Positions 9,169-19,975 of a DNA stretch of 24,378 nt are shown in pieces. A program made the translations under genes and the position numbers. Source of the DNA: Elysia marginata (lineage: Eukaryota > Mollusca > Gastropoda > Plakobranchidae); assembly GCA_019649035.1 (NCBI GenBank), contig BMAT01007483.1, positions 91,939-116,316 of the forward strand, read 5' to 3'. The notes beneath the pieces are model-generated. The model saw only the letters and a program-made list of their open reading frames with translations. It was not told the DNA's origin and made no database searches. Numbering within the stretch: position 1 is the first letter of the stretch; every line of letters starts with the position of its first letter.

Positions 9169-11149
9169 ACTCGTCGAACTAAGAAAGGCTATCTAAATAT
9201 CTTTCTATTTTTCTATCTATCTCTTTCTAATCATCCAAAGTTTTTTTGTCAGCCTACAACATTGACGTCACCCCGCGTGTATCATTAGTTTTGTGTCTTT
9301 ACATATCCTACTTTATCGTTATATAATTGGACAGAAATACAGTTAAGTTCACTGGGAAACAGATTCAAAATTGAATTTCTCAATTCGCAAACATACACCT
9401 GTTTTATTAGTTGACTCGTAAGTTTGCACGTTTAGTTGCTTTGAATTTCAGATGATCCTTTTTATGAAAGATTTTATTTCTAGGTTTGCCGTCTATGGTC
9501 TTGTTAAGTTTTTACAGATTTGTGTCTTTTCCGATACCCTTACTTGTCTCTAAGTTTCTTACCAGGCTCATTAAAAAAAATCCAGAAATGCTCTAAATCA
9601 TTTAATCCTCTCTTCCAGTCGGCTTTCTAAATTGAGAATAATGCTATCTATTATAATGGTCATCGTTTTTTTATTTATTTCATCAAAATTCCGACGACCT
9701 TCGTCCGGTCTCAACATAGGTGTACTTAAAATGGGCTCATTGCAAACTTGATCATGGATTATTCGGGAAATGGCATCGAGATATTCTATGTCAGTATACC
9801 TCGATGTCTCAGTCATGCCATAACAAGGCCTTTATTGCAATATATAGGCATCGCCTGTCAGAGCAGAAAGCATCAATAACCCATCCTCTTGCTTCTCCTT
9901 GCTGCTGTTCTTGTTGTGTTGTGGTCGTTGCGGTCAGTGTTTTTGTTTTTATTGTCAACATATTCTTACCGAAATGTTAGAAAAGTTGTTGTCGTTGTTT
10001 TTAGCATAACTGTTGCTGCTCTTGTTCCTTCTCGAGGAACAGAATTACCTATAAATAGTAATGGCTACAAAGAGTGTTTCTGCAGATTTAACTGTGGGTA
10101 GACATTAGCACATTCCAGGAATCACTTCACGGTTTTTAGATGGTATAGCCTAACACCTACTTCCAACTTGTTACGGTCGCAGGAAACTATTCGTAAACAT
10201 AGTGTAAACAACCGTCGTTCATCAAATTAGACTACTGTTATATAAAATTAAACATACCTCTTTTTTGTTGATTTTAGATCAATTACCACTCTATCAGCAA
10301 CAGATGAAATATTGCCATTTTATTTTCTACATGAGATAACGTTGATTTTTATTGGGCTTTTAAAACGCCTGATTCACAAGGTGTTGTTCCCGATAACTTT
10401 GAAATGAGAAAACGATATACTAATGAAACACTCTGACTTTATTTAAGAAATTGTGGAATTCTGCCAAATAAATGAAGTTACAGTTTTGGATCGCACATTT
10501 CTCGTGGCACATTGGCGTGAGATAGATAGCTTGATGGTGATGGTTGCCAAAACAACCCTTTTTTTGCCCATCCATGCACCATCGTGATTCCATCTACCCA
10601 CTTAGGAGTACTAAAACATGTGCTACGATCTAAAGTAATGCTGTTATCCAGATCTAGCATTTGTTTGGTGGAAGCTGAATTATAACGTTTACTACGCCAT
10701 AAGACCCCAAAGTTCTGCAAGAACATCAATGATTTGGCTCTTTAAAATGCTCATATAAATCATGCAGAAGGGCTATAGAAAATACTGGTATCATGTGTTA
10801 AACAAGACCAGCTGTGAAATGCGAGAAATTCATATCAGATGCCAGCGTCTCTATTTACCTTATGTTTACTTTAATTTTTTGTCTTTCAATTCCTGGCTCT
10901 TGCCAATGTTTGCTGACTGTCCCTTTGTGTATCTCTCTAAACCTCTGTGTTGTCTTTGATCTTATTTTGGATTTATGTTATACCTTCTTTTCAAGCATGC
11001 CTGTTTTCTCCAAGAAGCCAAAGACAGCCATTCTTTTCCGCCTCTATATACAATCTGAAAAGTCCTCTCATTTATTTAAAGATATTAATATTCTTTGAAA
11101 AATTATCATGATTTTTTTCTTAAGTTCACTCTTTCTTCATCTCTCATAG
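9169..11149. other. Non-coding stretch, no recognisable gene
   Basis: Two minus-strand frames stand out a little. One is 9816-9598 (72 codons from a true ATG, containing YTDIEYLDAISRIIHDQVC). The other is 10729-10478 (83 codons, opening at TTG, with an internal ATG at 10726). Neither resembles a family I know, and neither has matching splice evidence. Degenerate GTT/GTC triplets occur at about 9895-10030. No RNA gene or clear inverted repeat seen. Confidence 0.5.
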
Positions 11150-11450
11150 ATGCATTTCCCCCTTTGCTCCATCATCTGTCTGTCTAGCTATCTATTTAAC
11201 TATCTCGTTACGCATCAATCTATTTTTCTTCCTATCCGTATAATAAACCTTAATATCTGTATGTCCATCTTTCCCTTTTTCTTACCGTCTATCCATCTGT
11301 TTATCCGTCTGTCTATCAGTCTTTTTACCTTATTGTCTTCATCTATCTAGCTGTTCATATACCTATATATCCAGTAATCCATCTATCTATCTATTTATTT
11401 ATCTATCTGTCTAACTATCTGCATAATCTATCTATCTGCCAATGTATCTT
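11150..11450. repeat. Degenerate CTAT/CTGT tetranucleotide repeat
   Basis: About 300 bp dominated by eroded TCTATC and TCTGTC units, best preserved at 11380-11440. Confidence 0.8.
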
Positions 11451-13009
11451 TTTTAAATTATATTGGACACTATGTCATCTTCACGGCGTGTGAGACTGTT
11501 TGGTTAACACCTCTCAGCCTCTCTTTCCCTGCCTATCTAACGGTAAATATTTACTAACACGAGGCTTCTTTACCTGTCGTTCACCTGTCTTTAGCACTAT
11601 AGGTACATGTACTGAACAGAATTGGCATCTCTTGTCTGCTAGAGATAAAGGGCCACGGATATTTTTCTGAACCCACCAAACTACTGATATTTTGTAGGTT
11701 AGCAGATTCACCTGTTGCCTGAAGGTTGCCAGCATAATGCGAGATCTAGTTCAAGTACGTCAGGACCGCTTCATTCTTGAACTAGGATTGAAAAATAATA
11801 ACAAACTATGTCCATGATACAAACTGAGAGATTTTTATGACAGCCTTGATTCGCAAAAAAAAAGCAAAAATGTCTTAGTTTAAGTGACGGATTCATCTAA
11901 GTTGCTGATGGAGACATACGGTACGTGAAATTGTTTTTACCTTTATTCATAGTTTAATTAATAGGTGAATAGTTCTGAAAAAGTAAGTGGCTTGAATCGA
12001 CTCTGTTTTACTTATAGTATATTATGCGTTTGTTATAGAGACAAGAATCATGTTGTTCAAAACAAATAGTTTCATTGCTTATGGAAACCGAGATAATCAA
12101 ACAGTAATTGGGAAAAATTAATTTAAAGCTACAAACACACATTGAAATTAACACGCATTAATGCTGATGTATCGGTTGACCATTAATTACAAGGTTTTTT
12201 AACACTCAAACACCGCTTATTTTAAAAGAAATAAAAACATTTTGTGAAACGATCTTTCCAATCAACTTTTTTCGTCTTAAGATCACACATTAGTTATTTC
12301 TTTATTTCTAATAAAAAAAAACCATGAAACCTTATATATCAACAAATTTAAAAATTATAAATTTCTTTTATTATTTCAAGACAAAGAAAATTAATGTTTG
12401 ATAACATTATTTACTTTGAAAAACTGTTAAACTTCAAATAGAAAACTTTTACCCATTTACAAGAATACATTATTCATAGATCAGTCTGTTCTACATTTTT
12501 TTTAAATATAAAGATTAAGAAATATATTTCAATAATAAGACTGATGAATTTCTGTAAAAACATCCATTTTTAGTAAAGAAAAAAGTGTTATATTTCTAAA
12601 ATAGTTAGAACTTAGTCATAGGGTTTTAGGTTGTTTTGTTATTTTTGCTTGGATACTATTGCTACAATTCTATTTTTTTAAATAAAAGCTTTGATTTCTC
12701 TGTCCGGCAAAAAAACATATTTATCAACCAACATCAGAACTTAACCGAAATGTTGCCTGCTGCTTTTCAACTCAATACTTTGAAGAAAAAAATTACAATT
12801 AAGGTGTTTACACTCTGCTTGGGTGGAAAGAGAAAATATGATTTTAAGGAAAGATAGTTTGATTTTAACCGAATCGATATATCATAAAAAAGTTTAAAAA
12901 TTAAGCACCACAACTGCTATTACTACGAAGAAACAACAGAACAGAGAAAGAAAAAAGAAAGTCATATCTGAAAGTAGCAAACAAAACCAGTTCTTGCAAT
13001 AATGTCATG
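11451..13009. other. AT-rich non-coding stretch
   Basis: From about 12100 the sequence is very AT-rich with A- and T-runs. No frame longer than 75 codons, no recognised motif, no RNA gene seen. Confidence 0.6.
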
Positions 13010-13026
13010 CCCCCCCCCCCTCCCCC
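13010..13026. repeat. Poly-C run
   Basis: Eleven C, one T, then five C. Confidence 0.95.
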
Positions 13027-13299
13027 AAGTCTTTTTTTTAATCCATTGTATACTCAAGTTGCATAGCACAGAAGCATTAAACATGTCTAAAACCCCCATA
13101 TTTAGAAATAAACAACTAAAATCTTTCCGCACAATGTGACGCAGATGAGAAATGTTTTAGTTATAATTAACTACATACCAAGTGCGTAGATAGATCACTA
13201 GACGTAGGCGTTGGCTCGACGCGCAGTAAACATAACTATAGACCCCTAACCGTTAATACACACTCCGACTACAGCTAGCTAAGTTCTCCTATACATCTA
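13027..13299. other. Short non-coding stretch
   Basis: No frame, motif or inverted repeat of note. The 13195-13300 part is rich in CTA- and CGA-containing words grading into the following triplet repeat. Confidence 0.5.
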
Positions 13300-13536
13300 C
13301 TACGACTACGACAACGACGACGAAGACTACTACTACTACTACTACTNNNNNNNNNNNNNNNNNNNNNNNNNNNNNNNNNNNNNNNNNNNNNNNNNNNNNN
13401 NNNNNNNNNNNNNNNNNNNNNNNNNNNNNNNNNNNNNNNNNNNNNNNNNNNNNNNNNNNNNNNNNACTGCTACTACTACTGCTACTGCTACAACATTAAC
13501 ATAAAAAACTTCTACTATTACTACTATTACTACTAC
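13300..13536. repeat. (TAC)n/(CTA)n triplet repeat spanning a gap
   Basis: CTACGAC-like units give way to pure TAC at 13326-13346. After the gap, eroded ACTGCTACT and TATTACTAC units continue to about 13536. The repeat probably caused the assembly break. Confidence 0.9.
13347..13465. other. Assembly gap (119 N)
   Basis: Positions are all N. The true length of the repeat here is unknown. Confidence 0.99.
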
Positions 13537-13811
13537 AGAACTGGAGGAGGAAATATGCTTGGGATCATGATAATTTTTTTCTTTTCTTGCCCTCCGGCTT
13601 TGAGATTTTCTTGCGGCAATTTCAGCTGTTTGAATAAATTTGACAGATCTCGTTGTCTTTTGAAGAAAATATTGCTACAGAATGTGTTTACAATTCGTAC
13701 ATCATATTTGTTGTGGATTATCGAGTGTCTGGAATGCAAAGAGCTCGAATCGAAAAGAACTTAGCGATTTTTGATAAAAGCGAATTACGGAAGTACTTAT
13801 CGTATTATTTG

Positions 13812-13818
13812 TCCCCCC

Positions 13819-13892
<74 letters not shown>

Positions 13893-13899
13893 TCTCTCC
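13812..13899. repeat. (CT)n microsatellite
   Basis: A C-run and then almost unbroken CT dinucleotides for about 80 bp. Confidence 0.97.
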
Positions 13900-14887
13900 T
13901 GCTTTCTTAATATTTTCTTTGTGCATCTCGATATTCCAGACTTGTTTATTCTTTCTGGTGTGCTCATGATTTTTTTCTCTTCGTTAACTCTCTCCTCGTT
14001 TATGTCACTGCATCCTCCCCCCCTCCCCCCATACTCCCTGCTTATATTTATTTTACCATTACTGCGTCTGACTTGCTTTTTCGCGTTGGCGTTATTCTGC
14101 ATATGTTTGGGAGATTTTTAATGCAATATGTCTTGACTTGAAACTTTTTGCTCGACATCTCGCCTGTGTTCTTTTCTTTTGTTCTTACAGTTTTTCTCCC
14201 TGATTATAATAGTGCTTCTTGTTTGTTTTGTATCGTATTTGAAATACTGCAAATAGATCTAGACAACAACCTTAAATTCACAGAATGACGGATGATAGGA
14301 TGTATTTTGTTTTAAGTCATTCTCAGTCTCATTTAGTTTAGGGACAGTTAATAGCAAAAATGATAAGCATGTGTGGTTCGAATTTGGATTTACTCAAACA
14401 CATAATTATTAGAAAAATTTGGGGCACTCTTTATTTTTCATTGAGGGCGTATAAATAGCAGCGCCTAATTAGAAGAATATTAGATATTATAGAGACTTCA
14501 AAGTTTAATAGTTGCCCTAAAGTAACTTTAAGTTTTCAGAATTACTAACATTAACAAGTAAGATTTAAAGAACTCCATCTCTGCTATATTGATCTATTTG
14601 AGATGGAGAGCCATGGAGAGAGACGTTATTTAAAATTCCACCTTCTGTTGACCCTCAGTCGCCTTTTATTCATTGCTCGTGTTGATTTTCTCTGGACCCC
14701 CCCTTCAGATCTCCCAGCGGTTGATTCAGTGTTTGAGTTTTCGGTCTTCCTTCATAGAGGTTGAGATCGAATGTTTGCAAGTCACAATCTCAGCATCCTT
14801 CCTCTCAGAAGATCACTGAGGTGAGCTTTGTCGCAGCTGCGCTGACTGGAGTTCTGGTTGTTTGAGACTCTTAATTGTTTAACAGAC
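13900..14887. other. Non-coding stretch, no recognisable gene
   Basis: Pyrimidine-rich to about 14230, including a C-rich patch at 14010-14030, then ordinary AT-rich sequence. No recognised reading frame or RNA. Confidence 0.55.
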
Positions 14888-15043
14888 TTTCTATCTATCC
14901 ATCTATCCATCCATCTCTCTATCTTTCTGTCTGTCTGTCTGTCTTTCTGCCTGTCTATGTATCTATCTATCTATCTATCTGTCTGTTGTCTGTCTCTTTT
15001 TTCTATCTATCTATCTATCGATCGATCGATCGATTTATAGATA
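14888..15043. repeat. (CTAT)/(CTGT)/(GATC) tetranucleotide repeat
   Basis: Compound tetranucleotide repeat: CTAT and CCAT units, a CTGT block (14927-14950), CTAT again, and a short GATC block at about 15017-15034. Confidence 0.95.
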
Positions 15044-15925
15044 TCAGTTTTGTTCTGTCAATTTATTTATCCATCCATTAAGCTAGCCAGCTTTCAATTT
15101 TCCACCTTTATCTCCATAGTCTCAGATAATTTTCATGAACGGTCAATTTTCATTAAAATTGGACAACCGCTGTTCTGATATAGGTTCAATTTTCCCCTGC
15201 TCTGTGTTAGTTTTGATTTTCCTCCATTCTATATTCTATCTTAAAGTGGGAGTTAATATCTGTTCCTGTCTTTGTTCTCTGCTTATCCATGTGTCTGCAT
15301 TATTGTTCCCGTTTCCCTGTCATTTTTAGGGTTTTGTCTGCATTATGTATTGGCTTATTTGAAGATGAATACAGTAGCGCATCCTTACAAACGTAGAACC
15401 TGTTTTATTCCTCATAAAAAAATTAGGATGACGAGGGGAGCTAAAACAGTGGCTAGATGAAAATTAAAAAACAAATAACAACAAAAAACTTGTGGTTTAT
15501 CTGTTTATCGCTACTATATTTAATGCCAAAGCGTTTGCTTGTTAAAAACATTAAAAAGAGCTTTAAAAAAAAAGATTCTTTAAGAGCTTATTGATATCAG
15601 CAAAATAAATTTCCATTACATTTATCATTATTTAATGAATGTGTGAAAACTACATTTCTTTTTATCTCTTACTAAACTTGTACTTTCTCTTTTTCATATG
15701 TTGATAATATTTATCTTATGTTTCCTGCTGAAAACTTCTGAAAAGATTTGTTTGCATTCATTTGCATGAGTAATTGCTTTGTTTTTTCCATTATTTGATT
15801 GCGCATATGAGGCAAAATGTTTTAACGTTTAAAGCATCAATATGAAGAGAATAATTTTTAAATGTTTCAAAGTTGTGTACTGGTTTATTCCTTGTCAATT
15901 AAAAAAATTTATATATCTTTTCCAG
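15044..15925. other. Non-coding DNA upstream of the coding exon
   Basis: AT-rich sequence without a recognised frame. If the acceptor at 15925 is used, this is the 3' part of an intron in the 5' UTR. The stretch just before it (ATATATCTTTTCCAG) is a moderate pyrimidine tract and acceptor. Confidence 0.5.
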
Positions 15926-16026
15926 CGCAGCTTTTGAAATTCTCTTGAGAGGTTACAACTTCCAAGATCTCTGGTGCTTGAGACTTGACTTGGGCCACCT
16001 GTAGACACAGATGACAATAGCCTGCC
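15926..16026 (+). other. Probable 5' UTR part of the coding exon
   Basis: A likely splice acceptor (TCTTTTCCAG) ends at 15925, so the exon probably begins at 15926 and carries about 100 nt of 5' UTR before the ATG at 16027. The upstream non-coding exon and promoter are not identified; a transcription start inside this stretch is the alternative. Confidence 0.55.
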
Positions 16027-16100
16027 ATGAGCGCCAGTTGCGCCAAAAGTCCACAAGGTCGCCGTCTGGTCAGGAAGAGTGTGCCGGACGGGTCAAGTGA
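16011..16100 (+). promoter_or_regulatory. Overlapping upstream ORF
   Basis: An ATG at 16011 (context CACAGATGA) opens 29 codons ending at TGA 16098-16100. It overlaps the start of the main coding frame in a different frame. Such overlapping uORFs usually lower translation of the main frame. The sequence shows the frame; regulation is inference. Confidence 0.45.
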
Positions 16101-17753
16101 TTTCCAGCGAGTCTTGGACCAGTTTCTGTCTTCTGACTCTGACGACAGTGGTGAAACTAGCGACGATTACAACAACGGAGCTGTAGGCAGTGAGACCGAG
16201 AGCCCAAACAAAAGTCGCAGCAAATATAAATACATTGTAGCCAGTGAAAAAGCTGGAGATGAGGAACTAGATAACTACAACTATTACGATGACGACTTCG
16301 AAGACAGCGAGGGAGATAGCAACCCACAGGATAACCATGAGCAGTCTTCGCGTGTGATAAAGAAAACTAGGAAATCTAACTTTTCAGACTCTGACAAAGT
16401 ATCTCCTCGTAAAAATGAGGATTTTCCACACGGTGACCATAACAATAACACAAGCAAAAGTATTTGCACATGCGGCCGCGACCAAGCCTCTGTGACAATA
16501 ACCTGTACAGATTTTGACGCAAACCTCTCAAGCCCACAATATGTTTGGGGAAAATCGAGCAAAAAAGCTCAGGTGAGTCCCCATGAAACCCTCATTTTCT
16601 GTCACGAAGAAAACTCTGATTTATCCGACCTTCCTCGCGCTCTCAAGGACAAGAGACACTCGCTGCCGCTCAAGTTGCCGAGCATCACGGCGCACCTGCT
16701 GCCCCAACCGGAAGACTCGTCCCTGTCAGGTATGGGAAGCAACTGCTCGGCCAACATTGGAGACACAAGAGAGTTCAGCAGCGTCCTTTCTGAGGAGATA
16801 GTCACAGCCGCAAAGCGCAAGAAATCATCCAGAATGGGTGCCATTTTGAATAAGCACAGCACTAGTCTTGATAAGTCTGTTAACTCAAATGACTCACCTG
16901 GCAAAGAACATTGTTCTTGTGAGCATCATGATGATGGCAAGAAAACTATTGGCAATAACAACAAAACTGGTCATAATGACAATGCAGCTAAAGACTCCAG
17001 TTCATCTGGCCAAACAAAAATCTCAAAGCGCTCCTCTTCCTTACCTGGTAAAGGTTCTTCAAAAACGGCTGGCTCTACTCCCCAAAGACTGCTGACCAGT
17101 CGGAACCGATCTCCTAACGGGTACCCTCGGTCAAGCGTGTCTTTGGACGCAGGAGGGGACATGCGTACACGCAGTCACAGCTGGTCTAACGGTCGGTGCA
17201 TTTCAAGGCCTCGCCAAGGTCCGATTAGACCCATCACAAAAAATTCTAGTCTTTTTCCCCGAACACTGGTGTCAGGCCCAGGCGGGATGCGATCTCACCA
17301 TCCGTTCCGCCAGCCTGAAGAAATAGAAGGGGATACTTCAACAAGTTTCTCGTCTACTCAAATTGACAAAAGGTTAGGCAGCAGCTCAACCAGTTCAGTA
17401 ACTCATATGCCAGGATGTCCTCTCTTTGTACCACCAGAGCTGGCCTTAAACCCGAAGAAAAAGCTGACTATAAACGAAACTAACGCGGAGGATAGCCATG
17501 ACGGCAATCTAGACGCTGATCTTTTGCCTATGCAGCGTCCCCGCGCGGCCAGTGAATCCCAAACTTCACGGAAAGTCAGACTGAAACAGGACTTGTTGGA
17601 TTTACCTCGACCACGTAGTAAAACTATGTCAGAAGGATCTCACGCTCACTCCCCGAGCTCAGATCTTGACCACGGACAGCACGTGCATTGGGCGGACGAA
17701 GAGCAAGGGTTGAGTTTGAGTACAAGTGTTTTACTCACCAGCATTCGCCCAAG
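16027..17753 (+). CDS. Large coding exon of an unrecognised serine-rich protein
   Basis: This exon encodes residues 1-575 and two bases of codon 576 of a predicted 598-residue protein. The start ATG has good context (CTGCCATGA), and an in-frame TAG at 16018 rules out an upstream extension within this exon. The exon ends at a strong donor (CCAAG|GTAAGG, intron from 17754). I recognise no folded domain. Residues 16-40 read RKSVPDG, then a possible helix (FQRVLDQFL), then SSDSDD. Residues 76-100 are acidic and tyrosine-rich (NYNYYDDDFEDSEGD). Cys/His clusters lie at 147-149 (CTC) and 296-301 (CSCEHH). A basic KRKK is at 263-266. Basic-then-Ser patches at 333-340, 380-386, 503-510 and 528-535 (for example RPRAAS) look like phosphorylation sites. 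The C-terminal part has HVHWADEE (552-559). Composition suggests a largely disordered scaffold or regulator, cytosolic or nuclear; no signal peptide or membrane segment. GC content and length set it well apart from its surroundings. Function unknown. Confidence 0.85.
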
Positions 17754-19256
17754 GTAAGGTGTCCTGGCAACCAATACTATTCGTTAAAAAATGCTAAAGT
17801 CAAACTTTTTTTACAACAGTTTACAAAGCTTATCCTAAATAGTTTAAACCAGCATATTTACAATTTTTATAACCTGCTGTGTCTGTTTTTTTTCCTACCT
17901 AATTTCGACACTGTAAATCGGTTCATGACTTTCGTTTCACTCAAAGCCACGACTTCTTCGTTTACTATATTTATTACTTACATGAAGAGTAGCAGACAAG
18001 CTGTTCTGGGACATGAGACGCGGGCCTAAGAAATTAACCTTAGGTTGTAGGCTGGACACGTTCTATGAAACCGCAGATGTGGATTTGATTTCCCACAACT
18101 GACTTGATACATAGTATAGAAAGCTACTGAGCCTGGTTTATTCATAGAGTGTAAGCTTTCTAAGAGGAGGTCTGATAAGGTCGATTGTCATTTAAAGACC
18201 ATTTCCCACCGAAACCCATTGTTGTTATTTTCTTTTCTTATCTGGACTAGATATAAAAGTTTTCAATTCAGCATCAATAGCCCACGCTTAATTTGAAAAC
18301 CTTGTCTGTGATTAAACTAGCAGTAAACAGCTTTAAAAAATCTCAAGAATTCTTGAACTGGAGTTTTCACAAAAAAGCCATCAAATTCAAAATAATTTTT
18401 GTCTGTGAAGATGTATATCTTTATGTAGAAAAGTCTGTGAATTTTAAACTATTTTTACCCTCCTATTCGTCGTTGTCTTTTCTAAAAGATGTAAAATATT
18501 TCTATAATAGTGGAATATATTTTTTATCTTCAACTGTTTAATTTCTTCTTTTTCTTCTTCCTTTTTCTTCCTATTATTATTATTATTATTCATTTTCTTC
18601 TTTTTCCTTCCATATTAACATCAATCGTGAATATAATGATAAAAAAAATAACTAATAATTATGATGGTGATAATAGTTGTGATGATCATGATAATATTGA
18701 TGATGATGGCGACAATAATACCATGGATACTTAACTACTGGACAGGTACCAGAGGAGCAGAAATGTTAAAAGCTAGATTTTCTACATGTGTCCGACCAAC
18801 CTGTCGAAAGTTGCCCTGTAGTTGACTAGTTTTTTAAAAAGAAGTGAAAGTAGCTTTAAGCATTCTTTGGCATAGTTAGTAATGATTTGGAGGTAAAAAC
18901 TAAAAAGAACCATGTTGTTGTCATCATTCTATTCATGTAATCAGTTTTTATGTTATACACCCAAAGCCCACTTCGTTGCTGTTTAAGTTGCGTTTCATAA
19001 ATTTGTTACATTATTATAATAATAATTATTATTATGACTTTTACTATATTTTATTATTTTTCATTATTAATACTATTATTCTTATTACTATTTTTATCAA
19101 TCCTATTATTATTATAATAATAAATATTATTATTATTATTATTACTATAATTATTATTATAGGACAAGTAGTAAAATGGACGTTTATGCTCGTGTTGCCT
19201 CGTTCGATCTTATTTTAATAAGAAACCTGAGTTGTTTCCCTTGCTCTGTTTCTCAG
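17754..19256 (+). other. Phase-2 intron with ATT repeats
   Basis: 1503-bp GT-AG intron. The donor is AAG|GTAAGG; the acceptor is TTGCTCTGTTTCTCAG, with a good pyrimidine tract. It holds TTC and ATT repeats at about 18542-18600 and an AT-only triplet repeat at about 19010-19162. No other exon is evident inside. If retained, translation stops at once, because the donor itself supplies an in-frame TAA (17755-17757). Confidence 0.85.
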
Positions 19257-19326
19257 GTCTTACTCACACGGAGCTGTTGACGGGAGGCCACACCGGCCCA
19301 TCCTCAAGAAAGTGGCTGGCTTATGA
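19257..19326 (+). CDS. Last coding exon of the serine-rich protein
   Basis: The first base (G) completes Arg codon 576. Twenty-two further codons follow, ending at TGA 19324-19326, with the C-terminus reading SYSHGAVDGR then PHRPILKKVAGL. The excellent acceptor, the matching phase and the basic, proline-containing tail support this as the true end. Together with HVHWADEE it forms what looks like the most constrained part of the protein. The block is aromatic-acidic followed by a basic tail, and a protein-docking role is possible (inference). Confidence 0.8.
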
Positions 19327-19584
19327 CAATAATCTGCGATGAACCTAGCAACAGCAGTGAAGAAACTCATTCAGACTTTTTTTTTTAACTGGAATAGTGT
19401 TTCATTTACAACTGGGTCTGCCTTAGTTACATTATGTATACTCTTCTAGGAAGATTAAGAGTGCGTGAAGATTTGCAGCAAATTAATGTAGGTACGGGTA
19501 CACCAAGAGTTAACGTTACGATACTTTACTATAACCAACTAGGATAAATTTGAGAGCTTAAGTCATAAATAGATACATTATTGG

Positions 19585-19940
19585 AAAGGGACGTTCACAA
19601 ACCATGTGGACAGAGAGGGGGGGGGTTGCAAAATGTCCACACCCTGTCGACAGAGGGGGGGGGGTGTGCAATTTGTCCATGTGGACAAATATGAACTATT
19701 GTGGATAAAACCAGTATTATAAGAACTCAATGATTTATACTTAAATGATTTTGTCTCTTTACATGCAAATGGTAGATAATCATCAGTCGGATTATGGAAC
19801 AGAGGAGTGGTAGACCAATTCGCCCACGCTCTTGTCCACAGGGGGTGGGGGTACAGACATTTGTCCACTCCTGTCCACAGGAGAGGGGGGGGTCTGAAAA
19901 ATGGGCGAAATCTGTCCACATGGTTTGTGAACGGCCCCTT
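19585..19940. mobile_element. 356-bp MITE with G-runs and repeated 8-bp motif
   Basis: The ends, 19585-19612 and 19913-19940, are 28-bp inverted repeats with two mismatches (core CGTTCACAAACC then ATGTGGACA). Inside, the motif TGTCCACA or its complement, with one-base variants, occurs at 19605, 19634, 19645, 19674-19687, 19833, 19862, 19872 and 19913. Four G-runs of 8-10 bases (one split by a T) lie at 19617, 19655, 19841 and 19885, all on the + strand. There is no coding capacity. No convincing target duplication is visible, so the superfamily is not assigned. Confidence 0.85.
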
Positions 19941-19969
19941 ACAGGCGTGTTTTCCAGCTTTTTTCATGA

Positions 19970-19975
19970 AATAAA
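19970..19975 (+). promoter_or_regulatory. Candidate polyadenylation signal
   Basis: AATAAA, the first such hexamer after the stop codon, about 640 nt downstream. The hexamer is common by chance in AT-rich DNA. Confidence 0.35.

Larger units (their letters stand above)
19327..19975 (+). other. Candidate 3' UTR
   Basis: Sequence after the stop codon has no further frame in continuity. The first AATAAA is at 19970-19975, beyond a MITE, so the transcript may include that element. A second AATAAA lies at 20552. Which is used cannot be decided from sequence. Confidence 0.4.

Noticed and set aside
9598-9816. 72-codon minus-strand frame from a true ATG
   Set aside because: Composition looks protein-like, but I cannot tie it to a family or to splice sites; reported only as part of the surrounding stretch.
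11150-11450. Possible regularly spaced (CRISPR-like) repeat
   Set aside because: The repeats are eroded CTAT/CTGT tetranucleotides without spacers, in a eukaryotic genome.
13653-14121. Frames rich in Leu-Ser repeats
   Set aside because: They are translations of the CT microsatellite at 13812-13899.
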